Position numbers and translations under genes: made by a program | Origin: Flavobacterium xanthum | Lineage (GTDB): Bacteria; Bacteroidota; Bacteroidia; Flavobacteriales; Flavobacteriaceae | Assembly: GCF_900142695.1 (NCBI RefSeq) | Contig: NZ_FRBU01000031.1 | Location: 1 to 36,476, forward strand | Direction of reading: 5' to 3' | DNA length: 36,476 nucleotides | Notes under the pieces: generated by a model | What the model saw: only the letters and a program-made list of their open reading frames with translations | What the model was told of the DNA's origin: nothing | The model's database searches: none | Part shown: piece by piece, positions 1 through 7,872 of the stretch | Position numbering within the stretch: the stretch's first letter is position 1 | Layout of the letters: each line of letters opens with the position of its first letter

Positions 1-294
1 CTCAGGACCCCTACCCATCGTTGTCTTGGTAAGCCGTTACCTTACCAACTAACTAATGGGACGCATGCTCATCTTTCACCGATAAATCTTTAATAGTGAC
101 TTCATGCGAAGCTGCTATACTATGAGGTATTAATCCAAATTTCTCTGGGCTATCCCTCTGTGAAAGGTAGATTGCATACGCGTTACGCACCCGTGCGCCG
201 GTCTCTAGGTCCGAAAACCTATACCCCTCGACTTGCATGTGTTAAGCCTGCCGCTAGCGTTCATCCTGAGCCAGGATCAAACTCTTCATCGTAT
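1..294 (-). rRNA. rrs: 16S ribosomal RNA, 5' portion (partial)
   Basis: Read on the minus strand, this begins near 294 with the universal 16S 5' segment (AGAGTTTGATCCTGGCTCAG at about 284-265). It runs through the V1-V2 region to the left window edge, so only about the first 290 of roughly 1500 nt are present. The V1/V2 sequence (GGATGAACGCTAGCGGCAGG, then GCGTAACGCGTATGCAATC) is what I know from Flavobacterium. The exact mature 5' end is inferred. The rest of the rRNA operon lies to the left of the window. Confidence 0.98.
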
Positions 295-497
295 ATTTTG
301 TGAGTCCAGATAAATCTGTTCTCTTTGTTTATGCGACTCCAATTCTAATGGTCTTTATCAAATCTCTCGATTCTATTACTCTTATTCTTTTGTTCCGATT
401 TGCATCGGAACGGCTGTCAATTCAATATGTCTAGGAACGTGTTCTTATCTTCTTTTCACCTCAATTACCACACTTTGTGTGTCTCTCGAAGCGGGTG
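295..497 (-). other. rRNA operon leader
   Basis: About 200 nt separate the nearest rRNA promoter from the 16S 5' end. No protein-coding signal is credible here. Short complementary segments (GAGTC near 345-349 and GACTC near 302-306, plus-strand view) could close a small leader hairpin just upstream of the 16S. The usual processing stem needs sequence 3' of the 16S, which is outside the window. Confidence 0.6.
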
Positions 498-528
498 CAA
501 AAGTACAAACTCTTTTTTCAACTGGCAA
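498..528 (-). promoter_or_regulatory. rRNA promoter P1 (proximal)
   Basis: On the minus strand a TTG (526-528) is followed after exactly 20 nt by TACTTTTG (498-505). This matches the Bacteroidota primary sigma consensus TTG, 17-23 nt, TAnnTTTG. The sequence just downstream is CACCCGC. It is the closest of three like promoters to the 16S gene. Confidence 0.85.
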
Positions 529-622
529 GAAAAATGTGAAGTTTTTTTAGGAAATTTTTATCTCCGTTTAACCACTCTTTCTTATCAATCTCTCAAGGAA
601 CTTTGCCCGTTTTGCAGGGGTG

Positions 623-653
623 CAAATGTAACATCCGTTTTCTAATCTCACAA
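623..653 (-). promoter_or_regulatory. rRNA promoter P2
   Basis: Minus-strand TTG at 651-653, 20-nt spacer, TACATTTG at 623-630, followed by CACCCCTGC. It lies 125 nt upstream of P1. The start region shares the pattern GCACCC...GGCAAA...GTTCC with P3, which suggests duplication of a promoter unit. Confidence 0.85.
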
Positions 654-744
654 GCTTTTTGAAATCTTTTTTAGAAAATAAATTCCTCCTCCGATTTCTA
701 TATCTTGCCAGTATTTAAAGGAACGTTTGCCGTTGTTGCGGGTG

Positions 745-774
745 CAAAACTAACACCTTTATACCGTTATTCAA
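745..774 (-). promoter_or_regulatory. rRNA promoter P3 (distal)
   Basis: Minus-strand TTG at 772-774, 19-nt spacer, TAGTTTTG at 745-752, followed by CACCCGCAAC. It lies 122 nt upstream of P2. Three consecutive consensus promoters with the same downstream CACCC motif are strong evidence for multi-promoter control of this rRNA operon. Confidence 0.82.
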
Positions 775-1180
775 GCTTTTTATTCGCTTTTTTTTATCGC
801 TTTCTTAACACTCTCTTTAACTCGCTGAAAATACGCTTCTTGAAAAAAAAGTTTTTTCTGCTTACCTCACCCTATCCAAAGCAAAGCATGCAAAAATAAC
901 CAAAATCTAGTTTTTTTATCATTATATCCCTCTAGGAGCGATTGGAAATGCAATCCCTTTTAGACATTTATTGGTTCTCTAAGTCGCTTTGTTAGGATCA
1001 AAGACAGGACTATCCTGAAATTAGGTCCTTGACTGCAGTATCATCTAAGATAGGTTAGGTTTTTTTAACTCTTGGGCAGTTGTTACTTGTCTATTTCTTA
1101 GGGTACATATTATAGTAAGACATTTTATACCTACCTATATATAAGGTACACCGAATTCTAAATCAATTACACAACTCCCC
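775..1180. other. AT-rich gene-free stretch upstream of the rRNA promoters
   Basis: About 400 bp of mostly AT-rich sequence with no credible ORF, tRNA or consensus promoter. A loose inverted pair (GGTAC near 1101 and GTACC near 1145) flanks a TA-rich centre. The part next to P3 could act as an upstream promoter element, but nothing in the sequence proves it. Confidence 0.5.
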
Positions 1181-1263
1181 GCGTTAGGGATAGCAGCGTA
1201 AAGCCCGCAGCCAAGTGAAGTGTAACGCAACTTGACGAGGACTTGTAGCGAATAGCCCGACCC
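1181..1263 (+). repeat. structured intergenic element, copy 1
   Basis: The plus-strand reading has a 5' arm (1181-1210, GCGTTAGGGATAGCAGCGTA then AAGCCC), a small central hairpin (CAAGT 1212-1216 with ACTTG 1230-1234), and a 3' arm (1236-1263, GAGGACTTGTAGCGAATAGC then CCGACCC). The two arms resemble each other (AGCG followed by an A-rich step and AGCCCG). The same layout occurs at 32893-33043. From memory, similar sequences are common between genes in Flavobacterium genomes. It is not coding. It could be a structured RNA, a transcript 3' end element or a non-autonomous repeat; strand is uncertain. Confidence 0.6.
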
Positions 1264-1318
1264 ATTATAAAAAAGAGGCTACTACCCAATTAGATAATAG
1301 CCTCTTTTTTATAATGGG
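1261..1318. terminator. perfect 21-bp inverted repeat, probable bidirectional terminator
   Basis: Positions 1261-1281 and 1298-1318 are exact reverse complements around a 16-nt loop. The stem centre is GAGGCTA/TAGCCTC flanked by A6/T6 tracts, so a hairpin followed by U-rich RNA forms in either direction. It lies 52 nt past the end of the minus-strand acyltransferase gene and directly abuts the intergenic element at 1181-1263. Its length and perfection are unusual for a simple terminator. Confidence 0.8.
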
Positions 1319-1370
1319 AAACGCCCAAGTTATTATTATTACTAGGTTCACGCATTTATTAAACCGCTGC

Positions 1371-2180
1371 TTAATATTCCCACCGGCGTGTTTTATTCAA
1401 TTCTTCTTGTTCTTTGATAATTTCAGCCGGTATTACTTTGAGGAATGAACAATGTTGCTCTATAGCATATTCGATTTTTTCAACAATTTCCTCAACAGTA
1501 TCCTTATCGTAATCAATATCCAAAGGCTCTTTAATAATGAAGGATTGAAGAATGCCCTTCTTTTTCATACGTAATCCTTTTTTATCAAATGAACGACGGA
1601 AGCCATCGATCACAATAGGAACAACAATAGGTCTGTGCTGTTTTATAATATGAGCCGTTCCTTTACGAACTGGCTTAAAGGATTTAGTTGTCCCTTGCGG
1701 AAAGGTTATAACCCATCCGTCTTTTAAAGCAATTTTAATATTTTCAGTATCATCTGGATTAATGTCTTTTTTCTCCAGAACATCGACTCCCTTAGCTCTC
1801 CAAGTTCTTTCGACCGCAATTGCGCCTGCATAAGCCATAATTCGTGGCAACAACCCTGCCTGCATTGTTTCTTTTGCAGCTACATAATAGATGTTCATTT
1901 TAGGCTGCCAGAGATAACATACGTTTTTAATAGAATCATCACGACCGCTGAGACTTGCATTAAAAACATGGAACATTGCTACGACATCAGCAAAGTACGT
2001 TTGATGATTCGAAATGAAAAGAACATTAGTGTCAGGTAAATTCCTTATGATTTCTGAACCTTCAATTTGCAATTCATTGAAACCTCTATATCGTCGATGC
2101 GTGATGGCGCCGAAAATCCTGATTAACCATTTTTTTAAAAACAGGATGTGACCAAAAGGATTTCTCTTAAATAATCCCAT
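1371..2180 (-). CDS. PlsC-type glycerolipid acyltransferase family protein
   Basis: This 269-residue protein belongs to the LPLAT/PlsC fold, whose members transfer acyl chains to lysophosphatidate or related acceptors at the inner membrane. Visible family blocks are motif I at residues 58-65 (NHQTYFAD), motif II near 119-128 (GAIAVERTWR) and motif III at 160-165 (FPQGTT). Motif I has five residues between His and Asp (H59, D65) instead of the usual four, and motif III has Gln where most members have Glu. Both departures look like a subgroup feature and not decay, because the ORF is intact. It sits 88 nt downstream of the Nudix gene on the same strand, so co-transcription is likely, and transcription probably ends at 1261-1318. 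The acceptor substrate cannot be named. Confidence 0.85.
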   Translation of the reverse strand: MGLFKRNPFGHILFLKKWLIRIFGAITHRRYRGFNELQIEGSEIIRNLPDTNVLFISNHQTYFADVVAMFHVFNASLSGRDDSIKNVCYLWQPKMNIYYVAAKETMQAGLLPRIMAYAGAIAVERTWRAKGVDVLEKKDINPDDTENIKIALKDGWVITFPQGTTKSFKPVRKGTAHIIKQHRPIVVPIVIDGFRRSFDKKGLRMKKKGILQSFIIKEPLDIDYDKDTVEEIVEKIEYAIEQHCSFLKVIPAEIIKEQEELNKTRRWEY

Positions 2181-2268
2181 AAAATTATGTGTTTTTTGTA
2201 TTTAGCAAACCTACGAAATTAATTTTTGATTGTTTTTAGCATTCTAAAACCGTTGCTTCCTATCTAAT

Positions 2269-2913
2269 TTAAGAATATAAGACTTCTTTTAAAACCTCTT
2301 TCAATTCGCTAAGCATCATTGCTGTTGCTCCCCAAACGATGTGGTTTTCAATTTTAAAAGCAGGAACACTGCTTTCATCTGAATAGGACGTTAAGACCTT
2401 AGTCTCGACAACAATTGAATCACTTAAAAAAATAGACAGAGGCAATTCAATTATATCTGCTACCTCAGAAAGCTGTGGCACAAATACTAGTTCCTCTTTA
2501 CTAATACCTAAAAAAGGATACACCATAAAATTACTGGGTGGAATATATAATTGTGTAAAAGGTTTAAGTACTTGTATTTTATCTGGATGAATGCCAACTT
2601 CCTCGTGAGTTTCACGCAATGCTGTGTAAGCAAAATCCTTATCATCGATTTCGTATTTACCTCCTGGAAAGGCAATTTGAGCAGAATGCACCCCTTTGTA
2701 TGAATTCCGAACAATCAATACCAGGTGTGTAATTTCATTTTTAGGATAAAAAAGCATCATTACTGCAGCTACTCTTGGATTTTTATCGCTAAAATCAATC
2801 TGTTTTAAGCTTTGTGACCGCTCTAATGGTGCCATTTTAATATGTGCATCAAAGGCAGGGAGCCTTACATCAAGTACTTTAGGAACAAACTGTAAAAATT
2901 CTTGAAAATCCAT
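2269..2913 (-). CDS. Nudix hydrolase, probable CoA pyrophosphatase
   Basis: About 214 residues from the ATG at 2913; a TTG two codons upstream (2919) is possible but less likely. The Nudix signature is intact: GGKYEIDD, then REThEEVGI, giving the G-x5-E-x7-REUxEExGU pattern that binds Mg2+ for pyrophosphate hydrolysis. The segment before the box (VRNSYKGVHSAQIAFPGGK) is typical of the CoA pyrophosphatase (NudL/YeaB) group, which splits CoA into phosphopantetheine and 3',5'-ADP. The protein appears cytoplasmic. It precedes the PlsC-like gene, an arrangement that links CoA turnover with acyl transfer by proximity only. It is divergent from the DUF4268 gene across 93 bp. Confidence 0.9.
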   Translation of the reverse strand: MDFQEFLQFVPKVLDVRLPAFDAHIKMAPLERSQSLKQIDFSDKNPRVAAVMMLFYPKNEITHLVLIVRNSYKGVHSAQIAFPGGKYEIDDKDFAYTALRETHEEVGIHPDKIQVLKPFTQLYIPPSNFMVYPFLGISKEELVFVPQLSEVADIIELPLSIFLSDSIVVETKVLTSYSDESSVPAFKIENHIVWGATAMMLSELKEVLKEVLYS

Positions 2914-2931
2914 AATCAAAGTCTATTTTTG
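2902..2931 (+). promoter_or_regulatory. promoter of the DUF4268 gene
   Basis: Plus-strand TTG (2902-2904), 19-nt spacer, TATTTTTG (2924-2931): a full Bacteroidota promoter. Transcription would start near 2938 with a leader of about 70 nt. The upstream box lies inside the first codons of the divergent Nudix gene, so the two genes share regulatory DNA. Confidence 0.7.
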
Positions 2932-3006
2932 CACATTGAAATTTAATATAAATATAGTCTAGAAAATACCGTTACACAAATTTTCTGATACCAAAAGTCA
3001 TACACA

Positions 3007-3447
3007 ATGTACAGCAAAGAAGAAACACAAAAGTTAAAACGCGAATTCTGGGTTGAATTTTCGGAAAAATTTCCCCGAAAATGGTTGTTGTACGATACTA
3101 AGATCAAAGATTTTTCTTTTAAATTTTATGTAGATAATAAAAAGGCTCAAGTTTTAATAGCCATAGAACAGCGAAGCGATGAAAAAAGAATTGCTTATTT
3201 TGAGAAACTGAAATTTTTAAAAAATATTCTAGAAGAGGAATTCATTAAAGATCTGGTTTTTGAAAAAGAGCACACCTTGGAAAGTGGTAAAACGATTAGC
3301 CTTATTTGGGTTGAAAAACTAGGCGTTGGAGTTAGTAATAGAAAATACTGGCCGGAAATTTTTGAATTTTACAATGATAAAATGAATGCCTTGGAGCTAT
3401 TTTATTCAGAGTATGATGGATATATTAAAGATATTGAACAATTTTAA
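3007..3447 (+). CDS. DUF4268 domain-containing protein
   Basis: A 146-residue soluble protein that I recognise as a stand-alone DUF4268 protein, from the pattern WVEFSEKFPRKWLLYDTKIK near the N terminus, a central beta-rich segment (FKFYVDNKKAQVLIAIEQR) and an acidic, aromatic C terminus. DUF4268 also occurs as the C-terminal part of longer proteins near restriction-type nucleases, but no nuclease motif is present here. There is no signal peptide or membrane segment. It is the only plus-strand gene in the first 9 kb and has its own strong promoter. Function unknown. Confidence 0.75.
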   Translation: MYSKEETQKLKREFWVEFSEKFPRKWLLYDTKIKDFSFKFYVDNKKAQVLIAIEQRSDEKRIAYFEKLKFLKNILEEEFIKDLVFEKEHTLESGKTISLIWVEKLGVGVSNRKYWPEIFEFYNDKMNALELFYSEYDGYIKDIEQF

Positions 3448-3498
3448 AAATGAGTAAGAAATCAAACATAGCACTGTATTATCCAACTTCATATTCAA

Positions 3499-3903
3499 TC
3501 ACATATTGAATATATTATAAAGTATTATCCTATTACCATAATTAATGTACAGTTGCTTTCGGTTTTCTTGCTTTTTTCTGGTAATGATCGAAACTGTACA
3601 ATCGACGCCTTCGTTATCTTTACAGGTAAATGTGTAAACAGTATCTGTTTCATTTTCCTCAATAGGTTGGTATTCTACAATTTCAAAAAGTTGGATAATT
3701 TGAGAATAAACTACAATTCTACTTTTATTAGTATCTAATGAAATTAAAATATTAACTAAATTTAAATCAGACCATTTTCCCCATTTCCCTTTTTCATTTT
3801 TCTCTAAAACACTAAAGCCTGAAGTTTTAAACTTATAATTTTGTCCATAAGAATGTTGTACTCCTAGAATCAAAAAAAGTAGAATAATATATCTTTTTAT
3901 CAT
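3499..3903 (-). CDS. small exported protein of unknown function
   Basis: This 134-residue ORF starts with a classical signal peptide (MIKRYIILLFLILGVQHSYG, cut before Gln21). The mature part of about 113 residues is rich in beta-type sequence, including a GKWGKWSD segment and two cysteines (near residues 94 and 101) that could pair in the periplasm. It begins only 3 nt after the stop of the upstream FabK/NMO-like gene, so it is probably the last gene of the mnmA-subtilase-NMO run. I do not recognise a family. The convergent DUF4268 gene ends 51 nt away. Confidence 0.7.
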   Translation of the reverse strand: MIKRYIILLFLILGVQHSYGQNYKFKTSGFSVLEKNEKGKWGKWSDLNLVNILISLDTNKSRIVVYSQIIQLFEIVEYQPIEENETDTVYTFTCKDNEGVDCTVSIITRKKQENRKQLYINYGNRIILYNIFNM

Positions 3904-3906
3904 TGC

Positions 3907-4851
3907 TTAAAATTGAAAATTGATTGCCTCTGCTCTTGCGTATTCAAAATCGATAATCATTTCTTGTATGATTTCAGCAGCCGGTTTTATCTCGTGAATA
4001 AGACCGGCAATTTGACCGATTTCTAACTCTCCTTCGATTAAATCGCCCTCAAACATGCCTCTTTTTGCTCTAGCTCTTCCTAATAACGTAACTAATTCAT
4101 CTTTTGTTGGACAAGTTTCATATAAATCCTGTACCTCTTGATAAAACTTATTTTTAATTAACCGAACTGGAGCAAGTTCCTTCAATGTCAATTGCGTATC
4201 TCCTTCCTTAACCTTTACAATCGATTCCTTGAAATTATCATGAGCTGACGATTCTAGTGACGCAGCAAATCTACTCCCAACTTGAACTCCATCGGCACCA
4301 AGAACCATGGCTGCTAGCATGCCGCGACCAGTAGCAATACCTCCGGCAGCAATCAACGGAATTGAAATTTTTTCTTTCACCATAGGAATAAGTGTCAGTG
4401 TTGTGGTTTCCTCTCTACCGTTATGGCCTCCAGCTTCAAATCCTTCGGCAACAATTGCGTCTACACCAGCATCTTGTGCTTTCAATGCAAAAACGGAGCT
4501 ACTTACGACATGCACTACCGTTACCCCATTTTGTTTCAAGAATGACGTCCATGTTTTTGGATTACCCGCTGATGTAAAAACTATCCTAACCCCTTCCTCT
4601 ACGATAATTTTCATTATTTCCTCAATGTTGGGATATAACATTGGAACATTTACTCCAAATGGTTTTGAAGTAGCTCTTTTACATTTTTGAATGTGTTCTC
4701 GCAAGACTTCGGGATACATAGAACCAGCACCAATCAATCCTAAACCACCAGCGTTACTGACGGCACTGGCTAATTTATACCCACTATTCCATATCATTCC
4801 GCCTTGAATGATAGGATATTTAATTTTGAAAAGTTCAGTGATTTTATTCAT
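3907..4851 (-). CDS. FMN-dependent nitronate monooxygenase / FabK-type enoyl-ACP reductase family
   Basis: A 314-residue TIM-barrel flavoprotein of the 2-nitropropane dioxygenase/FabK superfamily. Visible marks are the N-terminal YPIIQGGM, the glycine-rich SNAGGLGLIGAGSM, the catalytic-region AEGFEAGGHNGREE with the conserved His, and the FMN phosphate-binding IPLIAAGGIATGRGM and GADGVQVGSRF. Members either oxidise alkyl nitronates or reduce enoyl-ACP in fatty acid synthesis, and sequence by eye does not separate these roles cleanly. It lies 15 nt downstream of the subtilase gene and 3 nt upstream of a small exported protein gene, consistent with one transcript. A detoxifying NMO or a FabK-like enzyme are both possible. 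Confidence 0.85.
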   Translation of the reverse strand: MNKITELFKIKYPIIQGGMIWNSGYKLASAVSNAGGLGLIGAGSMYPEVLREHIQKCKRATSKPFGVNVPMLYPNIEEIMKIIVEEGVRIVFTSAGNPKTWTSFLKQNGVTVVHVVSSSVFALKAQDAGVDAIVAEGFEAGGHNGREETTTLTLIPMVKEKISIPLIAAGGIATGRGMLAAMVLGADGVQVGSRFAASLESSAHDNFKESIVKVKEGDTQLTLKELAPVRLIKNKFYQEVQDLYETCPTKDELVTLLGRARAKRGMFEGDLIEGELEIGQIAGLIHEIKPAAEIIQEMIIDFEYARAEAINFQF

Positions 4852-4866
4852 GTGGTATTAATGCTG

Positions 4867-6480
4867 TTATTTTTTTATTATTTTTCCACTTTTAGAGAAA
4901 CTATCGGATTCCAATTTATAGAGGTACATTCCTTGATTCAACGCTTTTAAAGAAATTACAGCTGATTGAGGTGTTACTTTTTGTTCTAAAATTTTCTGTC
5001 CTAAAATAGTATAAATAAAAACGGTTCCACTTTCAAATTTTGTGGGCAAAGAAACGGAAATAGAATCAGTGGTTGGATTGGGATAAATTATAAAGTCATC
5101 TTTTGAAAATGACTCCGTCGACAATTGGTTGCGGACAATCAGTCCAAAATCTGGAATTCCATATCCATACTGATTGTTGGGAGTTAAAAATTTATCGGAT
5201 GATTGAAGTACTAATTCTTTAATTTGCTGATTTGTTTTTTGTGGAAATGCTTGCCATAAACAAGCCACCATCCCGGCCATTATTGGCCCAGAAAAAGAAG
5301 TCCCATTTGCCGTTACAATATTCCCTGCTGCATCAGAAACAACTGCAGCTTGACCTTGCGCCATGATATCGGGTTTTATTCTACCGTCAGATGAAGGTCC
5401 TACTGAACTAAAGGAGGTTACTATTTCTACGGAGTTCACTGCACCTACTGCAATCACAGAGACAGCATCTGCTGGTACGGCAACATGTGGATTAGATGTA
5501 CCACCCGAATTACCGGCCGAAGTCACCAGAATCATTCCTCTACTAAATGCAATTTCCGCACCTCGAGACATGAACGCTGTTGTACCATTCATTTCACTAT
5601 AGGTATGGTTGTATGCTTCGTTATCAAAATCAAAATATCCTAAAGAGGTATTGATAATATCCACACCTAAACTGTCTGCCTTTTCTGCTGCTTCAACCCA
5701 AAGGGATTCTTCTACAGGATTTTCAGAAGTATCATCTTCTGTTATAAATAAATAATACGAAGCATCTGGGGCAGTTCCCACTAATGAATTCTCTTTGTAA
5801 CCTCCCATTGCGGAAAGTACCGAAGTGCCATGCGAGACACCAGTATAAAAATCTGAATTTCTCAATACAAAATTATAACCACCCAAAATTTGGTCATTGG
5901 TTCTTAATTTTTGGAAAGGTTGTGTCGTATTAACACCCGGAAATCCCGCGTCCATAATAGCAATTACTTTTCCGGAGCCCGTGTAATTTTGTTGGTGCAT
6001 TACTTGGCCGTTGAGCATTTGGATCTGATTTGAAGAGCTTCCATAAGCATAATCCACTTTTGTCTTCTTGGTCTTATTCCCTTGCTTTACCTTAATTGAT
6101 TTTGCGCTTTTACCAATTTGATTTAATGATTTATCTGCAAAATCAACTTTACTGACAAATGAAAGCAGTAGTAAGTCATTTATTTTAGCCTGAGTTCCTC
6201 GCACATGAAGAGCATTTAGCCATTTTGATTTTGCCATCACAGTAATACCCGCAATAGCTTTTACTTGATTAATATAAGAAGCCTCAACAGGAACATCTTT
6301 AAAATCTAAAACAATACTTTGATTGGTTCTTCTATCTAATGCTCTCTGAGAAAGCATTTTCAATGGTGCATCAGCAAAGGATTGAGAACTAGGCTTTGCA
6401 TTTAAATATACCCAAGCATCCTGCTGTGCAAAACCGTTTGTTGTAAGCAATAATAAAAGAAATATATAAAATTTTCTCAT
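4867..6480 (-). CDS. secreted S8 (subtilisin-like) serine protease with T9SS sorting domain
   Basis: About 537 residues. I prefer the ATG at 6480 because it places the signal peptide (MRKFYIFLLLLLTTNGFAQ) at the N terminus; an in-frame ATG at 6504 adds 8 residues, and positions below use that numbering. A propeptide-like region precedes the catalytic domain, which has D185 (IAIMDAGFPG), H225 (SHGTS), the oxyanion Asn in SAGNSGG near 332, and S403 (NGTSFSGP). The last ~75 residues form a type A T9SS C-terminal domain, starting IYPNPTTDSISV and ending with a basic GKIIKK, so export across the outer membrane and cleavage of this tail are expected. It sits between mnmA and the flavoprotein gene on the same strand. 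The substrate is unknown. Confidence 0.92.
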   Translation of the reverse strand: MRKFYIFLLLLLTTNGFAQQDAWVYLNAKPSSQSFADAPLKMLSQRALDRRTNQSIVLDFKDVPVEASYINQVKAIAGITVMAKSKWLNALHVRGTQAKINDLLLLSFVSKVDFADKSLNQIGKSAKSIKVKQGNKTKKTKVDYAYGSSSNQIQMLNGQVMHQQNYTGSGKVIAIMDAGFPGVNTTQPFQKLRTNDQILGGYNFVLRNSDFYTGVSHGTSVLSAMGGYKENSLVGTAPDASYYLFITEDDTSENPVEESLWVEAAEKADSLGVDIINTSLGYFDFDNEAYNHTYSEMNGTTAFMSRGAEIAFSRGMILVTSAGNSGGTSNPHVAVPADAVSVIAVGAVNSVEIVTSFSSVGPSSDGRIKPDIMAQGQAAVVSDAAGNIVTANGTSFSGPIMAGMVACLWQAFPQKTNQQIKELVLQSSDKFLTPNNQYGYGIPDFGLIVRNQLSTESFSKDDFIIYPNPTTDSISVSLPTKFESGTVFIYTILGQKILEQKVTPQSAVISLKALNQGMYLYKLESDSFSKSGKIIKK

Positions 6481-6540
6481 AGGTATCATCATTTGTTGTG
6501 CCATCGAGACTTCAACAGTAGCTGAAATTGAATGATGGTC

Positions 6541-6548
6541 AAAGCTAT
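6541..6548 (-). promoter_or_regulatory. possible -7 element upstream of the subtilase gene
   Basis: Minus-strand TAGCTTTG matches TAnnTTTG and would start transcription about 30-55 nt before the candidate start codons. No TTG lies at a proper distance upstream, so the site is half-supported. Confidence 0.4.
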
Positions 6549-6612
6549 ATTTGGTTTATTATTAGAATTTTAGGTGACCTTACTAGTACATTTCGATAAT
6601 ACAATAAAACGA

Positions 6613-7800
6613 CTAAGAAATTACTCCTGATCCTATTAATTCATCTCCTACATACCAAGCTGCAAACTGTCCTTCGGTTATTGCAGATTGAGGTTCATCA
6701 AAAGCGACGTACATTCCATTTTCAAATTGATGCAAAGTGGCGCTTTGTAAGGGCTGTCTGTATCGAATTCTAGCCATTACATGCATGGTTTCTCCTTTGG
6801 CTAAAGCCAAATCTTTACGAATCCAGTGTACTTCCTCTTTTTCAATATGTAACGCTTTCTTGAATAATCCAGGATGCTGACTTGTTAATCCAGTATAGAT
6901 CGTATTGGTCTCCACATTAGTAGCTATAATAAATAATGGATCCGTTGTTCCACCAACATTTAATCCTTTTCGTTGCCCAATAGTAAAATAATGAGCTCCT
7001 TGATGTTTTCCTACTACTTTTCCCATTTTTGGGGTATAAGAAATTTTTTCAGCCTCCAATTTTACATCTTCTTCAAAACTTAGACCTACTTCTTTTTCTA
7101 AATTATAAATAGGGTCATCTTTATCAATTTGGATAATATCGCCCGCTTTAGGTTGTAATTTTTGTTGTAAAAAATCTGGTAACCTTACTTTTCCAATGAA
7201 GCATAACCCTTGTGAATCTTTCTTTTCAGCAGTGATCAAATCCAATTGCCCAGCAATTTCTCGAACCTCTGGTTTTGTCAATTCTCCAATTGGAAACAGC
7301 GACTTTGCTAATTGTTCTTGTGACAATTGACAAAGAAAATAGGATTGATCCTTATTGGTGTCCGCACCTGCTTTTAGTTGATAGACCGTTTCGCCGTTCA
7401 CTTCTATTTCGCTTTTTTGACAGTAGTGCCCTGTTGCAACAAAATCAGCCCCAAGACTCAACGCAATTTTCATGAAAACATCAAATTTTATTTCCCGATT
7501 ACAAAGTACATCTGGGTTTGGAGTACGCCCTTTTTCGTATTCGTTGAACATGTAGTCCACGATTTTCTCTTTATATTCTTCACTTAAATCGACTGTTTGA
7601 AAAGGAATTCCTAACTTTTCTGCTACTAGCAAAGCATCATTACTATCTTCCAGCCACGGACATTCATTAGAAATAGTAACGGAATCGTCATGCCAATTCT
7701 TCATAAAAAGACCAATTACTTCATATCCTTGCTGTTGCAGCAAATATGCCGCAACACTTGAATCTACTCCCCCTGAAAGTCCAACAACAACACGCTTCAT
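6613..7800 (-). CDS. mnmA: tRNA-specific 2-thiouridylase MnmA
   Basis: A 395-residue enzyme from the ATG at 7800; an upstream in-frame TTG adds two residues but is unlikely. It thiolates U34 of Lys, Glu and Gln tRNAs, using ATP to adenylate the base and a persulfide sulfur. The PP-loop SGGVDSS is near the N terminus. The catalytic cysteines appear in [12 protein letters not shown] (about residue 100) and [11 protein letters not shown] (about residue 200). The tRNA-binding [15 protein letters not shown] and the C-terminal beta-barrel ([24 protein letters not shown]) follow in the usual order. Length is slightly above the E. coli enzyme. A TAACTTTG promoter element lies 30 nt upstream. It is the first gene of the minus-strand run reaching 3499. 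Confidence 0.97.
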   Translation of the reverse strand: MKRVVVGLSGGVDSSVAAYLLQQQGYEVIGLFMKNWHDDSVTISNECPWLEDSNDALLVAEKLGIPFQTVDLSEEYKEKIVDYMFNEYEKGRTPNPDVLCNREIKFDVFMKIALSLGADFVATGHYCQKSEIEVNGETVYQLKAGADTNKDQSYFLCQLSQEQLAKSLFPIGELTKPEVREIAGQLDLITAEKKDSQGLCFIGKVRLPDFLQQKLQPKAGDIIQIDKDDPIYNLEKEVGLSFEEDVKLEAEKISYTPKMGKVVGKHQGAHYFTIGQRKGLNVGGTTDPLFIIATNVETNTIYTGLTSQHPGLFKKALHIEKEEVHWIRKDLALAKGETMHVMARIRYRQPLQSATLHQFENGMYVAFDEPQSAITEGQFAAWYVGDELIGSGVIS

Positions 7801-7829
7801 CTTCAAAAAATTATAATTTTATAAGACTG

Positions 7830-7837
7830 CAAAGTTA
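7830..7837 (-). promoter_or_regulatory. -7 element of the mnmA promoter
   Basis: Minus-strand TAACTTTG followed by C matches TAnnTTTG. A start near 7824 gives a leader of about 24 nt to the mnmA ATG. The upstream TTG is not at an ideal position. Confidence 0.55.
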
Positions 7838-7872
7838 CAAAAGATTTATAACAGTATTCGTTAAGTGTTTCG

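Noticed and set aside
53..238. Minus-strand 61-codon open frame at the left edge
   Set aside because: It lies inside the 16S rRNA gene.
400..899. Two plus-strand open frames of 81 and 64 codons
   Set aside because: They cover the rRNA leader and the three rRNA promoters on the opposite strand and have low-complexity, Phe/Leu/Ser-rich translations.
6547..6554. Plus-strand TATATTTG resembling a -7 box
   Set aside because: No plus-strand gene follows it; it overlaps the minus-strand box and is probably chance in AT-rich DNA.
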